Below, piece after piece: positions 33,501 to 48,500 of a stretch of DNA of 64,000 nt (position 1 is the first letter of the stretch; each line of letters begins with the position of its first letter). Below the pieces are notes generated by a model. That model did no database searches and was not told the DNA's origin. It saw only the letters and a list, made by a program, of their open reading frames with translations. The translations under genes and the position numbers were made by a program. The stretch comes from Hyperoplus lanceolatus. Its lineage: Eukaryota; Chordata; Actinopteri; Uranoscopiformes; Ammodytidae. The stretch is from positions 1,466,001 to 1,530,000 of the forward strand of contig CM049403.1 of the NCBI GenBank assembly GCA_026929865.2, in the 5' to 3' direction.

Positions 33501-36500
33501 TCAGCTTTCATTGAAATTTTATTGCTTCTTTCTGCAGCTCTCACCGAAATAAGGCTAAATTTCAACTTTGTTCAAATGTGCTGTAACTTTTGTTCCAAAG
33601 GGCTTTCAAGAGTATTTCATGGCTTGCCTAGCAGAACACAGCATGCTACAGTAGTTATATATAGTATTTGCATTGAAATATTAAGCAAATTTTATCATCA
33701 GCCTTCAGTGAAGTTTTATTGCTTCTTTCTGCAGCTCTCATTGAAATAAGGCTAAATTTCAACTTTGTTCAAATGTGCTGTAACTTCTGTTCCAAATGGC
33801 TTTCAAGAGTATTACATGGCTTGCCAAGCAGAACACAGCATGCTACAGTAGTTGTATATAGTATTTGCATTGAAATATTAAGCAAATTTTATCATCAGCC
33901 TTCAGTGAAGTTTTATTGCTTCTTTCTGCAGCTCTCATTGAAATAAGGCTAAATTTCAACTTTGTTCAAATGTGCTGTAACTTCTGTTCCAAATGGCTTT
34001 CAAGAGTATTACATGGCTTGCCAAGCAGAACACAGCATGCTACAGTAGTTGTATATAGTATTTGCATTGAAATATTAAGCAAATTTTATCATCAGCCTTC
34101 AGTGAAGTTTTATTGCTTCTTTCTGCAGCTCTCATTGAAATAAGGCTAAATTTCAACTTTGTTCAAATGTGCTGTAACTTTTGTTCCAAAGGGCTTTCAA
34201 GAGTATTTCATGGCTTGCCAAACAGAACACAGCATGCTACAGTAGTTATATATAGTATTTGCATTGAAATATTAAGCAAATTTTATCATCAGCCTTCAGT
34301 GAAGTTTTATTGCTTCTTTCTGCAGCTCTCATTGAAATAAGGCTAAATTTCAACTTTGTTCAAATGTGCTGTAACTTCTGTTCCAAATGGCTTTCAAGAG
34401 TATTACATGGCTTGCCAAGCAGAACACAGCATGCTACAGTAGTTGTATATAGTATTTGCATTGAAATATTAAGCAAATTTTATCATCAGCCTTCATTGAA
34501 GTTTTATTGCTTCTTTCTGCAGCTCTCACCGAAATAAGGCTAAATTTCAACTTTGTTCAAATGTGCTGTAACTTTTGTTCCAAAGGGCTTTCAAGAGTAT
34601 TTCATGGCTTGCCAAGCAGAACACAGCATGCTACAGTAGTTATATATAGTATTTGCATTGAAATATTAAGCAAATTTTATCATCAGCCTTCAGTGAAGTT
34701 TTATTGCTTCTTTCTGCAGCTCTCATTGAAATAAGGCTAAATTTCAACTTTGTTCAAATGTGCTGTAACTTCTGTTCCAAAGGGCTTTCAAGAGTATTAC
34801 ATGGCTTGCCAAGCAGAACACAGCATGCTACAGTAGTTGTATATAGTATTTGCATTGAAATATTAAGCAAATTTTATCATCAGCCTTCAGTGAAGTTTTA
34901 TTGCTTCTTTCTGCAGCTCTCATTGAAATAAGGCTAAATTTCAACTTTGTTCAAATGTGCTGTAACTTTTGTTCCAAAGGGCTTTCAAGAGTATTACATG
35001 GCTTGCCAAGCAGAACACAGCATGCTACAGTAGTTGTATATAGTATTTGCATTGAAATATTAAGCAAATTTTATCATCAGCCTTCAGTGAAGTTTTATTG
35101 CTTCTTTCTGCAGCTCTCATTGAAATAAGGCTAAATTTCAACTTTGTTCAAATGTGCTGTAACTTTTGTTCCAAAGGGCTTTCAAGAGTATTTCATGGCT
35201 TGCCAAGCAGAACACAGCATGCTACAGTAGTTATATATAGTATTTGCATTGAAATATTAAGCAAATTTTATCATCAGCCTTCAGTGAAGTTTTATTGCTT
35301 CTTTCTGCAGCTCTCACTGAAATAAGGCTAAATTTCAACTTTGTTCAAATGTGCTGTAACTTCTGTTCCAAATGGCTTTCAAGAGTATTACATGGCTTGC
35401 CAAGCAGAACACAGCATGCTACAGTAGTTGTATATAGTATTTGCATTGAAATATTAAGCAAATTTTATCATCAGCCTTCAGTGAAGTTTTATTGCTTCTT
35501 TCTGCAGCTCTCACTGAAATAAGGCTAAATTTCAACTTTGTTCAAATGTGCTGTAACTTTTGTTCCAAAGGGCTTTCAAGAGTATTACATGGCTTGCCAA
35601 GCAGAACACAGCATGCTACAGTAGTTATATATAGTATTTGCATTGAAATATTAAGCAAATTTTATCATCAGCCTTCATTGAAGTTTTATTGCTTCTTTCT
35701 GCAGCTCTCACCGAAATAAGGCTAAATTTCAACTTTGTTCAAATGTGCTGTAACTTCTGTTCCAAAGGGCTTTCAAGAGTATTACATGGCTTGCCAAGCA
35801 GAACACAGCATGCTACAGTAGTTGTATATAGTATTTGCATTGAAATATTAAGCAAATTTTATCATCAGCCTTCAGTGAAGTTTTATTGCTTCTTTCTGCA
35901 GCTCTCATTGAAATAAGGCTAAATTTCAACTTTGTTCAAATGTGCTGTAACTTTTGTTCCAAAGGGCTTTCAAGAGTATTTCATGGCTTGCCAAGCAGAA
36001 CACAGCATGCTACAGTAGTTATATATAGTATTTGCATTGAAATATTAAGCAAATTTTATCATCAGCCTTCAGTGAAGTTTTATTGCTTCTTTCTGCAGCT
36101 CTCATTGAAATAAGGCTAAATTTCAACTTTGTTCAAATGTGCTGTAACTTCTGTTCCAAATGGCTTTCAAAGAGTATTACATGGCTTGCCAAGCAGAACA
36201 CAGCATGCTACAGTAGTTGTATATAGTATTTGCATTGAAATATTAAGCAAATTTTATCATCAGCCTTCAGTGAAGTTTTATTGCTTCTTTCTGCAGCTCT
36301 CATTGAAATAAGGCTAAATTTCAACTTTGTTCAAATGTGCTGTAACTTTTGTTCCAAAGGGCTTTCAAGAGTATTACATGGCTTGCCAAGCAGAACACAG
36401 CATGCTACAGTAGTTGTATATAGTATTTGCATTGAAATATTAAGCAAATTTTATCATCAGCCTTCAGTGAAGTTTTATTGCTTCTTTCTGCAGCTCTCAT

Positions 36501-39500
36501 TGAAATAAGGCTAAATTTCAACTTTGTTCAAATGTGCTGTAACTTCTGTTCCAAAGGGCTTTCAAGAGTATTACATGGCTTGCCAAGCAGAACACAGCAT
36601 GCTACAGTAGTTGTATATAGTATTTGCATTGAAATATTAAGCAAATTTTATCATCAGCCTTCAGTGAAGTTTTATTGCTTCTTTCTGCAGCTCTCATTGA
36701 AATAAGGCTAAATTTCAACTTTGTTCAAATGTGCTGTAACTTTTGTTCCAAAGGGCTTTCAAGAGTATTACATGGCTTGCCAAGCAGAACACAGCATGCT
36801 ACAGTAGTTGTATATAGTATTTGCATTGAAATATTAAGCAAATTTTATCATCAGCCTTCAGTGAAGTTTTATTGCTTCTTTCTGCAGCTCTCACAGAAAT
36901 AAGGCTAAATTTCAACTTTGTTCAAATGTGCTGTAACTTTTGTTCCAAATGGGCTTTCAAGAGTATTACATGGCTTGCCAAGCAGAACACAGCGTGCTAC
37001 AGTAGTTGTATATAGTATTTACATTGAAATATTAAGCAAATTTTATCATCAGCCTTCAGTGAAGTTTTATTGCTTCTTTCTGCAGCTCTCATTGAAATAA
37101 GGCTAAATTTCAACTTTGTTCAAATGTGCTGTAACTTCTGTTCCAAATGGCTTTCAAGAGTATTACATGGCTTGCCAAGCAGAACACAGCATGCTACAGT
37201 AGTTGAATATAGTATTTGCATTGAAATATTAAGCAAATTTTATCATCAGCCTTCATTGAAGTTTTATTGCTTCTTTCTGCAGCTCTCACCGAAATAAGGC
37301 TAAATTTCAACTTTGTTCAAATGTGCTGTAACTTTTGTTCCAAAGGGCTTTCAAAGAGTATTTCATGGCTTGCCAAACAGAACACAGCATGCTACAGTAG
37401 TTATATATAGTATTTGCATTGAAATATTAAGCAAATTTTATCATCAGCCTTCAGTGAAGTTTTATTGCTTCTTTCTGCAGCTCTCATTGAAATAAGGCTA
37501 AATTTCAACTTTGTTCAAATGTGCTGTAACTTTTGTTCCAAAGGGCTTTCAAGAGTATTACATGGCTTGCCAAGCAGAACACAGCATGCTACAGTAGTTG
37601 TATATAGTATTTGCATTGAAATATTAAGCAAATTTTATCATCAGCCTTCAGTGAAGTTTTATTGCTTCTTTCTGCAGCTCTCACTGAAATAAGGCTAAAT
37701 TTCAACTTTGTTCAAATGTGCTGTAACTTCTGTTCCAAATGGCTTTCAAGAGTATTACATGGCTTGCCAAGCAGAACACAGCATGCTACAGTAGTTGTAT
37801 ATAGTATTTGCATTGAAATATTAAGCAAATTTTATCATCAGCCTTCAGTGAAGTTTTATTGCTTCTTTCTGCAGCTCTCATTGAAATAAGGCTAAATTTC
37901 AACTTTGTTCAAATGTGCTGTAACTTCTGTTCCAAATGGCTTTCAAGAGTATTACATGGCTTGCCAAGCAGAACACAGCATGCTACAGTAGTTGTATATA
38001 GTATTTGCATTGAAATATTAAGCAAATTTTATCATCAGCCTTCAGTGAAGTTTTATTGCTTCTTTCTGCAGCTCTCATTGAAATAAGGCTAAATTTCAAC
38101 TTTGTTCAAATGTGCTGTAACTTTTGTTCCAAAGGGCTTTAAAGAGTATTTCATGGCTTGCCAAACAGAACACAGCATGCTACAGTAGTTATATATAGTA
38201 TTTGCATTGAAATATTAAGCAAATTTTATCATCAGCCTTCAGTGAAGTTTTATTGCTTCTTTCTGCAGCTCTCATTGAAATAAGGCTAAATTTCAACTTT
38301 GTTCAAATGTGCTGTAACTTCTGTTCCAAATGGCTTTCAAGAGTATTACATGGCTTGCCAAGCAGAACACAGCATGCTACAGTAGTTGTATATAGTATTT
38401 GCATTGAAATATTAAGCAAATTTTATCATCAGCCTTCAGTGAAGTTTTATTGCTTCTTTCTGCAGCTCTCACCGAAATAAGGCTAAATTTCAACTTTGTT
38501 CAAATGTGCTGTAACTTCTGTTCCAAATGGCTTTCAAGAGTATTACATGGCTTGCCAAGCAGAACACAGCATGCTACAGTAGTTGTATATAGTATTTGCA
38601 TTGAAATATTAAGCAAATTTTATCATCAGCCTTCAGTGAAGTTTTATTGCTTCTTTCTGCAGCTCTCATTGAAATAAGGCTAAATTTCAACTTTGTTCAA
38701 ATGTGCTGTAACTTTTGTTCCAAAGGGCTTTCAAGAGTATTTCATGGCTTGCCAAGCAGAACACAGCATGCTACAGTAGTTGTATATAGTATTTGCATTG
38801 AAATATTAAGCAAATTTTATCATCAGCCTTCAGTGAAGTTTTATTGCTTCTTTCTGCAGCTCTCACCGAAATAAGGCTAAATTTCAACTTTGTTCAAATG
38901 TGCTGTAACTTTTGTTCCAAAGGGCTTTCAAGAGTATTTCATGGCTTGCCAAGCAGAACACAGCATGCTACAGTAGTTATATATAGTATTTGCATTGAAA
39001 TATTAAGCAAATTTTATCATCAGCCTTCAGTGAAGTTTTATTGCTTCTTTCTGCAGCTCTCACCGAAATAAGGCTAAATTTCAACTTTGTTCAAATGTGC
39101 TGTAACTTTTGTTCCAAAGGGCTTTCAAGAGTATTACATGGCTTGCCAAGCAGAACACAGCATGCTACAGTAGTTATATATAGTATTTGCATTGAAATAT
39201 TAAGCAAATTTTATCATCAGCCTTCAGTGAAGTTTTATTGCTTCTTTCTGCAGCTCTCATTGAAATAAGGCTAAATTTCAACTTTGTTCAAATGTGCTGT
39301 AACTTCTGTTCCAAATGGCTTTCAAGAGTATTACATGGCTTGCCAAGCAGAACACAGCATGCTACAGTAGTTGTATATAGTATTTGCATTGAAATATTAA
39401 GCAAATTTTATCATCAGCCTTCAGTGAAGTTTTATTGCTTCTTTCTGCAGCTCTCATTGAAATAAGGCTAAATTTCAACTTTGTTCAAATGTGCTGTAAC

Positions 39501-42500
39501 TTTTGTTCCAAAGGGCTTTCAAGAGTATTTCATGGCTTGCCAAACAGAACACAGCATGCTACAGTAGTTATATATAGTATTTGCATTGAAATATTAAGCA
39601 AATTTTATCATCAGCCTTCAGTGAAGTTTTATTGCTTCTTTCTGCAGCTCTCATTGAAATAAGGCTAAATTTCAACTTTGTTCAAATGTGCTGTAACTTC
39701 TGTTCCAAATGGCTTTCAAGAGTATTACATGGCTTGCCAAGCAGAACACAGCATGCTACAGTAGTTGTATATAGTATTTGCATTGAAATATTAAGCAAAT
39801 TTTATCATCAGCCTTCATTGAAGTTTTATTGCTTCTTTCTGCAGCTCTCACTGAAATAAGGCTAAATTTCAACTTTGTTCAAATGTGCTGTAACTTTTGT
39901 TCCAAAGGGCTTTCAAGAGTATTTCATGGCTTGCCAAGCAGAACACAGCATGCTACAGTAGTTATATATAGTATTTGCATTGAAATATTAAGCAAATTTT
40001 ATCATCAGCCTTCAGTGAAGTTTTATTGCTTCTTTCTGCAGCTCTCATTGAAATAAGGCTAAATTTCAACTTTGTTCAAATGTGCTGTAACTTTTGTTCC
40101 AAAGGGCTTTCAAGAGTATTTCATGGCTTGCCAAACAGAACACAGCATGCTACAGTAGTTATATATAGTATTTGCATTGAAATATTAAGCAAATTTTATC
40201 ATCAGCCTTCAGTGAAGTTTTATTGCTTCTTTCTGCAGCTCTCATTGAAATAAGGCTAAATTTCAACTTTGTTCAAATGTGCTGTAACTTCTGTTCCAAA
40301 TGGCTTTCAAAAGTATTACATGGCTTGCCAAGCAGAACACAGCATGCTACAGTAGTTGTATATAGTATTTGCATTGAAATATTAAGCAAATTTTATCATC
40401 AGCCTTCAGTGAAGTTTTATTGCTTCTTTCTGCAGCTCTCACCGAAATAAGGCTAAATTTCAACTTTGTTCAAATGTGCTGTAACTTTTGTTCCAAAGGG
40501 CTTTCAAGAGTATTTCATGGCTTGCCAAGCAGAACACAGCATGCTACAGTAGTTATATATAGTATTTGCATTGAAATATTAAGCAAATTTTATCATCAGC
40601 CTTCAGTGAAGTTTTATTGCTTCTTTCTGCAGCTCTCATTGAAATAAGGCTAAATTTCAACTTTGTTCAAATGTGCTGTAACTTTTGTTCCAAAGGGCTT
40701 TCAAGAGTATTTCATGGCTTGCCAAACAGAACACAGCATGCTACAGTAGTTATATATAGTATTTGCATTGAAATATTAAGCAAATTTTATCATCAGCCTT
40801 CAGTGAAGTTTTATTGCTTCTTTCTGCAGCTCTCATTGAAATAAGGCTAAATTTCAACTTTGTTCAAATGTGCTGTAACTTTTGTTCCAAAGGGCTTTCA
40901 AGAGTATTTCATGGCTTGCCAAGCAGAACACAGCATGCTACAGTAGTTGTATATAGTATTTGCATTGAAATATTAAGCAAATTTTATCATCAGCCTTCAG
41001 TGAAGTTTTATTGCTTCTTTCTGCAGCTCTCACTGAAATAAGGCTAAATTTCAACTTTGTTCAAATGTGCTGTAACTTTTGTTCCAAAGGGCTTTCAAGA
41101 GTATTTCATGGCTTGCCAAGCAGAACACAGCATGCTACAGTAGTTATATATAGTATTTGCATTGAAATATTAAGCAAATTTTATCATCAGCCTTCAGTGA
41201 AGTTTTATTGCTTCTTTCTGCAGCTCTCACCGAAATAAGGCTAAATTTCAACTTTGTTCAAATGTGCTGTAACTTTTGTTCCAAAGGGCTTTCAAGAGTA
41301 TTTCATGGCTTGCCAAGCAGAACACAGCATGCTACAGTAGTTATATATAGTATTTGCATTGAAATATTAAGCAAATTTTATCATCAGCCTTCAGTGAAGT
41401 TTTATTGCTTCTTTCTGCAGCTCTCATTGAAATAAGGCTAAATTTCAACTTTGTTCAAATGTGCTGTAACTTTTGTTCCAAAGGGCTTTCAAGAGTATTT
41501 CATGGCTTGCCAAGCAGAACACAGCATGCTACAGTAGTTGTATATAGTATTTGCATTGAAATATTAAGCAAATTTTATCATCAGCCTTCAGTGAAGTTTT
41601 ATTGCTTCTTTCTGCAGCTCTCACTGAAATAAGGCTAAATTTCAACTTTGTTCAAATGTGCTGTAACTTTTGTTCCAAAGGGCTTTCAAGAGTATTTCAT
41701 GGCTTGCCAAGCAGAACACAGCATGCTACAGTAGTTATATATAGTATTTGCATTGAAATATTAAGCAAATTTTATCATCAGCCTTCAGTGAAGTTTTATT
41801 GCTTCTTTCTGCAGCTCTCACTGAAATAAGGCTAAATTTCAACTTTGTTCAAATGTGCTGTAACTTTTGTTCCAAAGGGCTTTCAAGAGTATTTCATGGC
41901 TTGCCAAGCAGAACACAGCATGCTACAGTAGTTGTATATAGTATTTGCATTGAAATATTAAGCAAATTTTATCATCAGCCTTCAGTGAAGTTTTATTGCT
42001 TCTTTCTGCAGCTCTCACCGAAATAAGGCTAAATTTCAACTTTGTTCAAATGTGCTGTAACTTTTGTTCCAAAGGGCTTTCAAGAGTATTTCATGGCTTG
42101 CCAAGCAGAACACAGCATGCTACAGTAGTTATATATAGTATTTGCATTGAAATATTAAGCAAATTTTATCATCAGCCTTCAGTGAAGTTTTATTGCTTCT
42201 TTCTGCAGCTCTCACTGAAATAAGGCTAAATTTCAACTTTGTTCAAATGTGCTGTAACTTTTGTTCCAAAGGGCTTTCAAGAGTATTTCATGGCTTGCCA
42301 AGCAGAACACAGCATGCTACAGTAGTTATATATAGTATTTGCATTGAAATATTAAGCAAATTTTATCATCAGCCTTCAGTGAAGTTTTATTGCTTCTTTC
42401 TGCAGCTCTCACTGAAATAAGGCTAAATTTCAACTTTGTTCAAATGTGCTGTAACTTTTGTTCCAAAGGGCTTTCAAGAGTATTTCATGGCTTGCCAAGC

Positions 42501-45500
42501 AGAACACAGCATGCTACAGTAGTTATATATAGTATTTGCATTGAAATATTAAGCAAATTTTATCATCAGCCTTCAGTGAAGTTTTATTGCTTCTTTCTGC
42601 AGCTCTCATTGAAATAAGGCTAAATTTCAACTTTGTTCAAATGTGCTGTAACTTTTGTTCCAAAGGGCTTTCAAGAGTATTACATGGCTTGCCAAGCAGA
42701 ACACAGCATGCTACAGTAGTTGTATATAGTATTTGCATTGAAATATTAAGCAAATTTTATCATCAGCCTTCAGTGAAGTTTTATTGCTTCTTTCTGCAGC
42801 TCTCACTGAAATAAGGCTAAATTTCAACTTTGTTCAAATGTGCTGTAACTTTTGTTCCAAAGGGCTTTCAAGAGTATTTCATGGCTTGCCAAGCAGAACA
42901 CAGCATGCTACAGTAGTTATATATAGTATTTGCATTGAAATATTAAGCAAATTTTATCATCAGCCTTCAGTGAAGTTTTATTGCTTCTTTCTGCAGCTCT
43001 CATTGAAATAAGGCTAAATTTCAACTTTGTTCAAATGTGCTGTAACTTTTGTTCCAAAGGGCTTTCAAGAGTATTTCATGGCTTGCCAAGCAGAACACAG
43101 CATGCTACAGTAGTTGTATATAGTATTTGCATTGAAATATTAAGCAAATTTTATCATCAGCCTTCAGTGAAGTTTTATTGCTTCTTTCTGCAGCTCTCAC
43201 TGAAATAAGGCTAAATTTCAACTTTGTTCAAATGTGCTGTAACTTTTGTTCCAAAGGGCTTTCAAGAGTATTTCATGGCTTGCCAAGCAGAACACAGCAT
43301 GCTACAGTAGTTATATATAGTATTTGCATTGAAATATTAAGCAAATTTTATCATCAGCCTTCAGTGAAGTTTTATTGCTTCTTTCTGCAGCTCTCACTGA
43401 AATAAGGCTAAATTTCAACTTTGTTCAAATGTGCTGTAACTTTTGTTCCAAAGGGCTTTCAAGAGTATTTCATGGCTTGCCAAGCAGAACACAGCATGCT
43501 ACAGTAGTTATATATAGTATTTGCATTGAAATATTAAGCAAATTTTATCATCAGCTTTCAGTGAAGTTTTATTGCTTCTTTCTGCAGCTCTCACCGAAAT
43601 AAGGCTAAATTTCAACTTTGTTCAAATGTGCTGTAACTTTTGTTCCAAAGGGCTTTCAAGAGTATTTCATGGCTTGCCAAGCAGAACACAGCATGCTACA
43701 GTAGTTATATATAGTATTTGCATTGAAATATTAAGCAAATTTTATCATCAGCCTTCAGTGAAGTTTTATTGCTTCTTTCTGCAGCTCTCACTGAAATAAG
43801 GCTAAATTTCAACTTTGTTCAAATGTGCTGTAACTTCTGTTCCAAAGGGCTTTCAAGAGTATTTCATGGCTTGCCAAGCAGAACACAGCATGCTACAGTA
43901 GTTGTATATAGTATTTGCATTGAAATATTAAGCAAATTTTATCATCAGCCTTCAGTGAAGTTTTATTGCTTCTTTCTGCAGCTCTCACTGAAATAAGGCT
44001 AAATTTCAACTTTGTTCAAATGTGCTGTAACTTTTGTTCCAAAGGGCTTTCAAGAGTATTTCATGGCTTGCCAAGCAGAACACAGCATGCTACAGTAGTT
44101 ATATATAGTATTTGCATTGAAATATTAAGCAAATTTTATCATCAGCCTTCAGTGAAGTTTTATTGCTTCTTTCTGCAGCTCTCACTGAAATAAGGCTAAA
44201 TTTCAACTTTGTTCAAATGTGCTGTAACTTTTGTTCCAAAGGGCTTTCAAGAGTATTTCATGGCTTGCCAAGCAGAACACAGCATGCTACAGTAGTTATA
44301 TATAGTATTTGCATTGAAATATTAAGCAAATTTTATCATCAGCCTTCAGTGAAGTTTTATTGCTTCTTTCTGCAGCTCTCACTGAAATAAGGCTAAATTT
44401 CAACTTTGTTCAAATGTGCTGTAACTTCTGTTCCAAAGGGCTTTCAAGAGTATTTCATGGCTTGCCAAGCAGAACACAGCATGCTACAGTAGTTATATAT
44501 AGTATTTGCATTGAAATATTAAGCAAATTTTATCATCAGCCTTCAGTGAAGTTTTATTGCTTCTTTCTGCAGCTCTCATTGAAATAAGGCTAAATTTCAA
44601 CTTTGTTCAAATGTGCTGAAACTTTTGTTCCAAAGGGCTTTCAAGAGTATTTCATGGCTTGCCAAGCAGAACACAGCATGCTACAGTAGTTATATATAGT
44701 ATTTGCATTGAAATATTAAGCAAATTTTATCATCAGCCTTCAGTGAAGTTTTATTGCTTCTTTCTGCAGCTCTCACCGAAATAAGGCTAAATTTCAACTT
44801 TGTTCAAATGTGCTGTAACTTTTGTTCCAAAGGGCTTTCAAGAGTATTTCATGGCTTGCCAAGCAGAACACAGCATGCTACAGTAGTTATATATAGTATT
44901 TGCATTGAAATATTAAGCAAATTTTATCATCAGCCTTCAGTGAAGTTTTATTGCTTCTTTCTGCAGCTCTCACCGAAATAAGGCTAAATTTCAACTTTGT
45001 TCAAATGTGCTGTAACTTTTGTTCCAAAGGGCTTTCAAGAGTATTTCATGGCTTGCCAAGCAGAACACAGCATGCTACAGTAGTTGTATATAGTATTTGC
45101 ATTGAAATATTAAGCAAATTTTATCATCAGCCTTTCATTGAAGTTTTATTGCTTCTTTCTGCAGCTCTCACTGAAATAAGGCTAAATTTCAACTTTGTTC
45201 AAATGTGCTGTAACTTTTGTTCCAAAGGGCTTTCAAGAGTATTTCATGGCTTGCCAAGCAGAACACAGCATGCTACAGTAGTTATATATAGTATTTGCAT
45301 TGAAATATTAAGCAAATTTTATCATCAGCCTTCAGTGAAGTTTTATTGCTTCTTTCTGCAGCTCTCATTGAAATAAGGCTAAATTTCAACTTTGTTCAAA
45401 TGTGCTGTAACTTTTGTTCCAAAGGGCTTTCAAGAGTATTTCATGGCTTGCCAAGCAGAACACAGCATGCTACAGTAGTTGTATATAGTATTTGCATTGA

Positions 45501-48500
45501 AATATTAAGCAAATTTTATCATCAGCCTTCAGTGAAGTTTTATTGCTTCTTTCTGCAGCTCTCATTGAAATAAGGCTAAATTTCAACTTTGTTCAAATGT
45601 GCTGTAACTTCTGTTCCAAAGGGCTTTCAAGAGTATTTCATGGCTTGCCAAGCAGAACACAGCATGCTACAGTAGTTGTATATAGTATTTGCATTGAAAT
45701 ATTAAGCAAATTTTATCATCAGCCTTCAGTGAAGTTTTATTGCTTCTTTCTGCAGCTCTCATTGAAATAAGGCTAAATTTCAACTTTGTTCAAATGTGCT
45801 GTAACTTCTGTTCCAAAGGGCTTTCAAGAGTATTACATGGCTTGCCAAGCAGAACACAGCATGCTACAGTAGTTGTATATAGTATTTGCATTGAAATATT
45901 AAGCAAATTTTATCATCAGCTTTCATTGAAATTTTATTGCTTCTTTCTGCAGCTCTCACCGAAATAAGGCTAAATTTCAACTTTGTTCAAATGTGCTGTA
46001 ACTTCTGTTCCAAATGGCTTTCAAGAGTATTACATGGCTTGCCAAGCAGAACACAGCATGCTACAGTAGTTGTATATAGTATTTGCATTGAAATATTAAG
46101 CAAATTTTATCATCAGCCTTCAGTGAAGTTTTATTGCTTCTTTCTGCAGCTCTCATCGAAATAAGGCTAAATTTCAACTTTGTTCAAATGTGCTGAAACT
46201 TTTGTTCCAGAGGGCTTTCAAGAGTATTACATGGCTTGCCAAGCAGAACACAGCATGCTACAGTAGTTGTATATAGTATTTGCATTGAAATATTAAGCAA
46301 ATTTTATCATCAGCTTTCATTGAAATTTTATTGCTTCTTTCTGCAGCTCTCACCGAAATAAGGCTAAATTTCAACTTTGTTCAAATGTGCTGTAACTTTT
46401 GTTCCAAAGGGCTTTCAAGAGTATTACATGGCTTGCCAAGCAGAACACAGCATGCTACAGTAGTTATATATAGTATTTGCATTGAAATATTAAGCAAATT
46501 TTATCATCAGCCTTCAGTGAAGTTTTATTGCTTCTTTCTGCAGCTCTCACCGAAATAAGGCTAAATTTCAACTTTGTTCAAATGTGCTGTAACTTTTGTT
46601 CCAAAGGGCTTTCAAGAGTATTTCATGGCTTGCCAAGCAGAACACAGCATGCTACAGTAGTTGTATATAGTATTTGCATTGAAATATTAAGCAAATTTTA
46701 TCATCAGCCTTCAGTGAAGTTTTATTGCTTCTTTCTGCAGCTCTCACCGAAATAAGGCTAAATTTCAACTTTGTTCAAATGTGCTGTAACTTCTGTTCCA
46801 AATGGCTTTCAAGAGTATTACATGGCTTGCCAAGCAGAACACAGCATGCTACAGTAGTTGTATATAGTATTTGCATTGAAATATTAAGCAAATTTTATCA
46901 TCAGCCTTCAGTGAAGTTTTATTGCTTCTTTCTGCAGCTCTCATTGAAATAAGGCTAAATTTCAACTTTGTTCAAATGTGCTGTAACTTCTGTTCCAAAT
47001 GGCTTTCAAGAGTATTACATGGCTTGCCAAGCAGAACACAGCATGCTACAGTAGTTGTATATAGTATTTGCATTGAAATATTAAGCAAATTTTATCATCA
47101 GCCTTCAATGAAGTTTTATTGCTTCTTTCTGCAGCTCTCATTGAAATAAGGCTAAATTTCAACTTTGTTCAAATGTGCTGTAACTTTTGTTCCAAAGGGC
47201 TTTCAAGAGTATTTCATGGCTTGCCAAGCAGAACACAGCATGCTACAGTAGTTATATATAGTATTTGCATTGAAATATTAAGCAAATTTTATCATCAGCC
47301 TTCAGTGAAGTTTTATTGCTTCTTTCTGCAGCTCTCATTGAAATAAGGCTAAATTTCAACTTTGTTCAAATGTGCTGTAACTTCTGTTCCAAATGGCTTT
47401 CAAGAGTATTACATGGCTTGCCAAGCAGAACACAGCATGCTACAGTAGTTGTATATAGTATTTGCATTGAAATATTAAGCAAATTTTATCATCAGCCTTC
47501 AGTGAAGTTTTATTGCTTCTTTCTGCAGCTCTCATTGAAATAAGGCTAAATTTCAACTTTGTTCAAATGTGCTGTAACTTTTGTTCCAAAGGGCTTTCAA
47601 GAGTATTACATGGCTTGCCAAGCAGAACACAGCATGCTACAGTAGTTGTATATAGTATTTGCATTGAAATATTAAGCAAATTTTATCATCAGCCTTCAGT
47701 GAAGTTTTATTGCTTCTTTCTGCAGCTCTCACCGAAATAAGGCTAAATTTCAACTTTGTTCAAATGTGCTGTAACTTCTGTTCCAAATGGCTTTCAAGAG
47801 TATTACATGGCTTGCCAAGCAGAACACAGCATGCTACAGTAGTTGTATATAGTATTTGCATTGAAATATTAAGCAAATTTTATCATCAGCCTTCAGTGAA
47901 GTTTTATTGCTTCTTTCTGCAGCTCTCATTGAAATAAGGCTAAATTTCAACTTTGTTCAAATGTGCTGAAACTTTTGTTCCAGAGGGCTTTCAAGAGTAT
48001 TACATGGCTTGCCAAGCAGAACACAGCATGCTACAGTAGTTGTATATAGTATTTGCATTGAAATATTAAGCAAATTTTATCATCAGCCTTCAGTGAAGTT
48101 TTATTGCTTCTTTCTGCAGCTCTCACCGAAATAAGGCTAAATTTCAACTTTGTTCAAATGTGCTGTAACTTTTGTTCCAAAGGGCTTTCAAGAGTATTTC
48201 ATGGCTTGCCAAGCAGAACACAGCATGCTACAGTAGTTATATATAGTATTTGCATTGAAATATTAAGCAAATTTTATCATCAGCCTTCAGTGAAGTTTTA
48301 TTGCTTCTTTCTGCAGCTCTCACCGAAATAAGGCTAAATTTCAACTTTGTTCAAATGTGCTGTAACTTCTGTTCCAAAGGGCTTTCAAGAGTATTACATG
48401 GCTTGCCAAGCAGAACACAGCATGCTACAGTAGTTGTATATAGTATTTGCATTGAAATATTAAGCAAATTTTATCATCAGCCTTCAGTGAAGTTTTATTG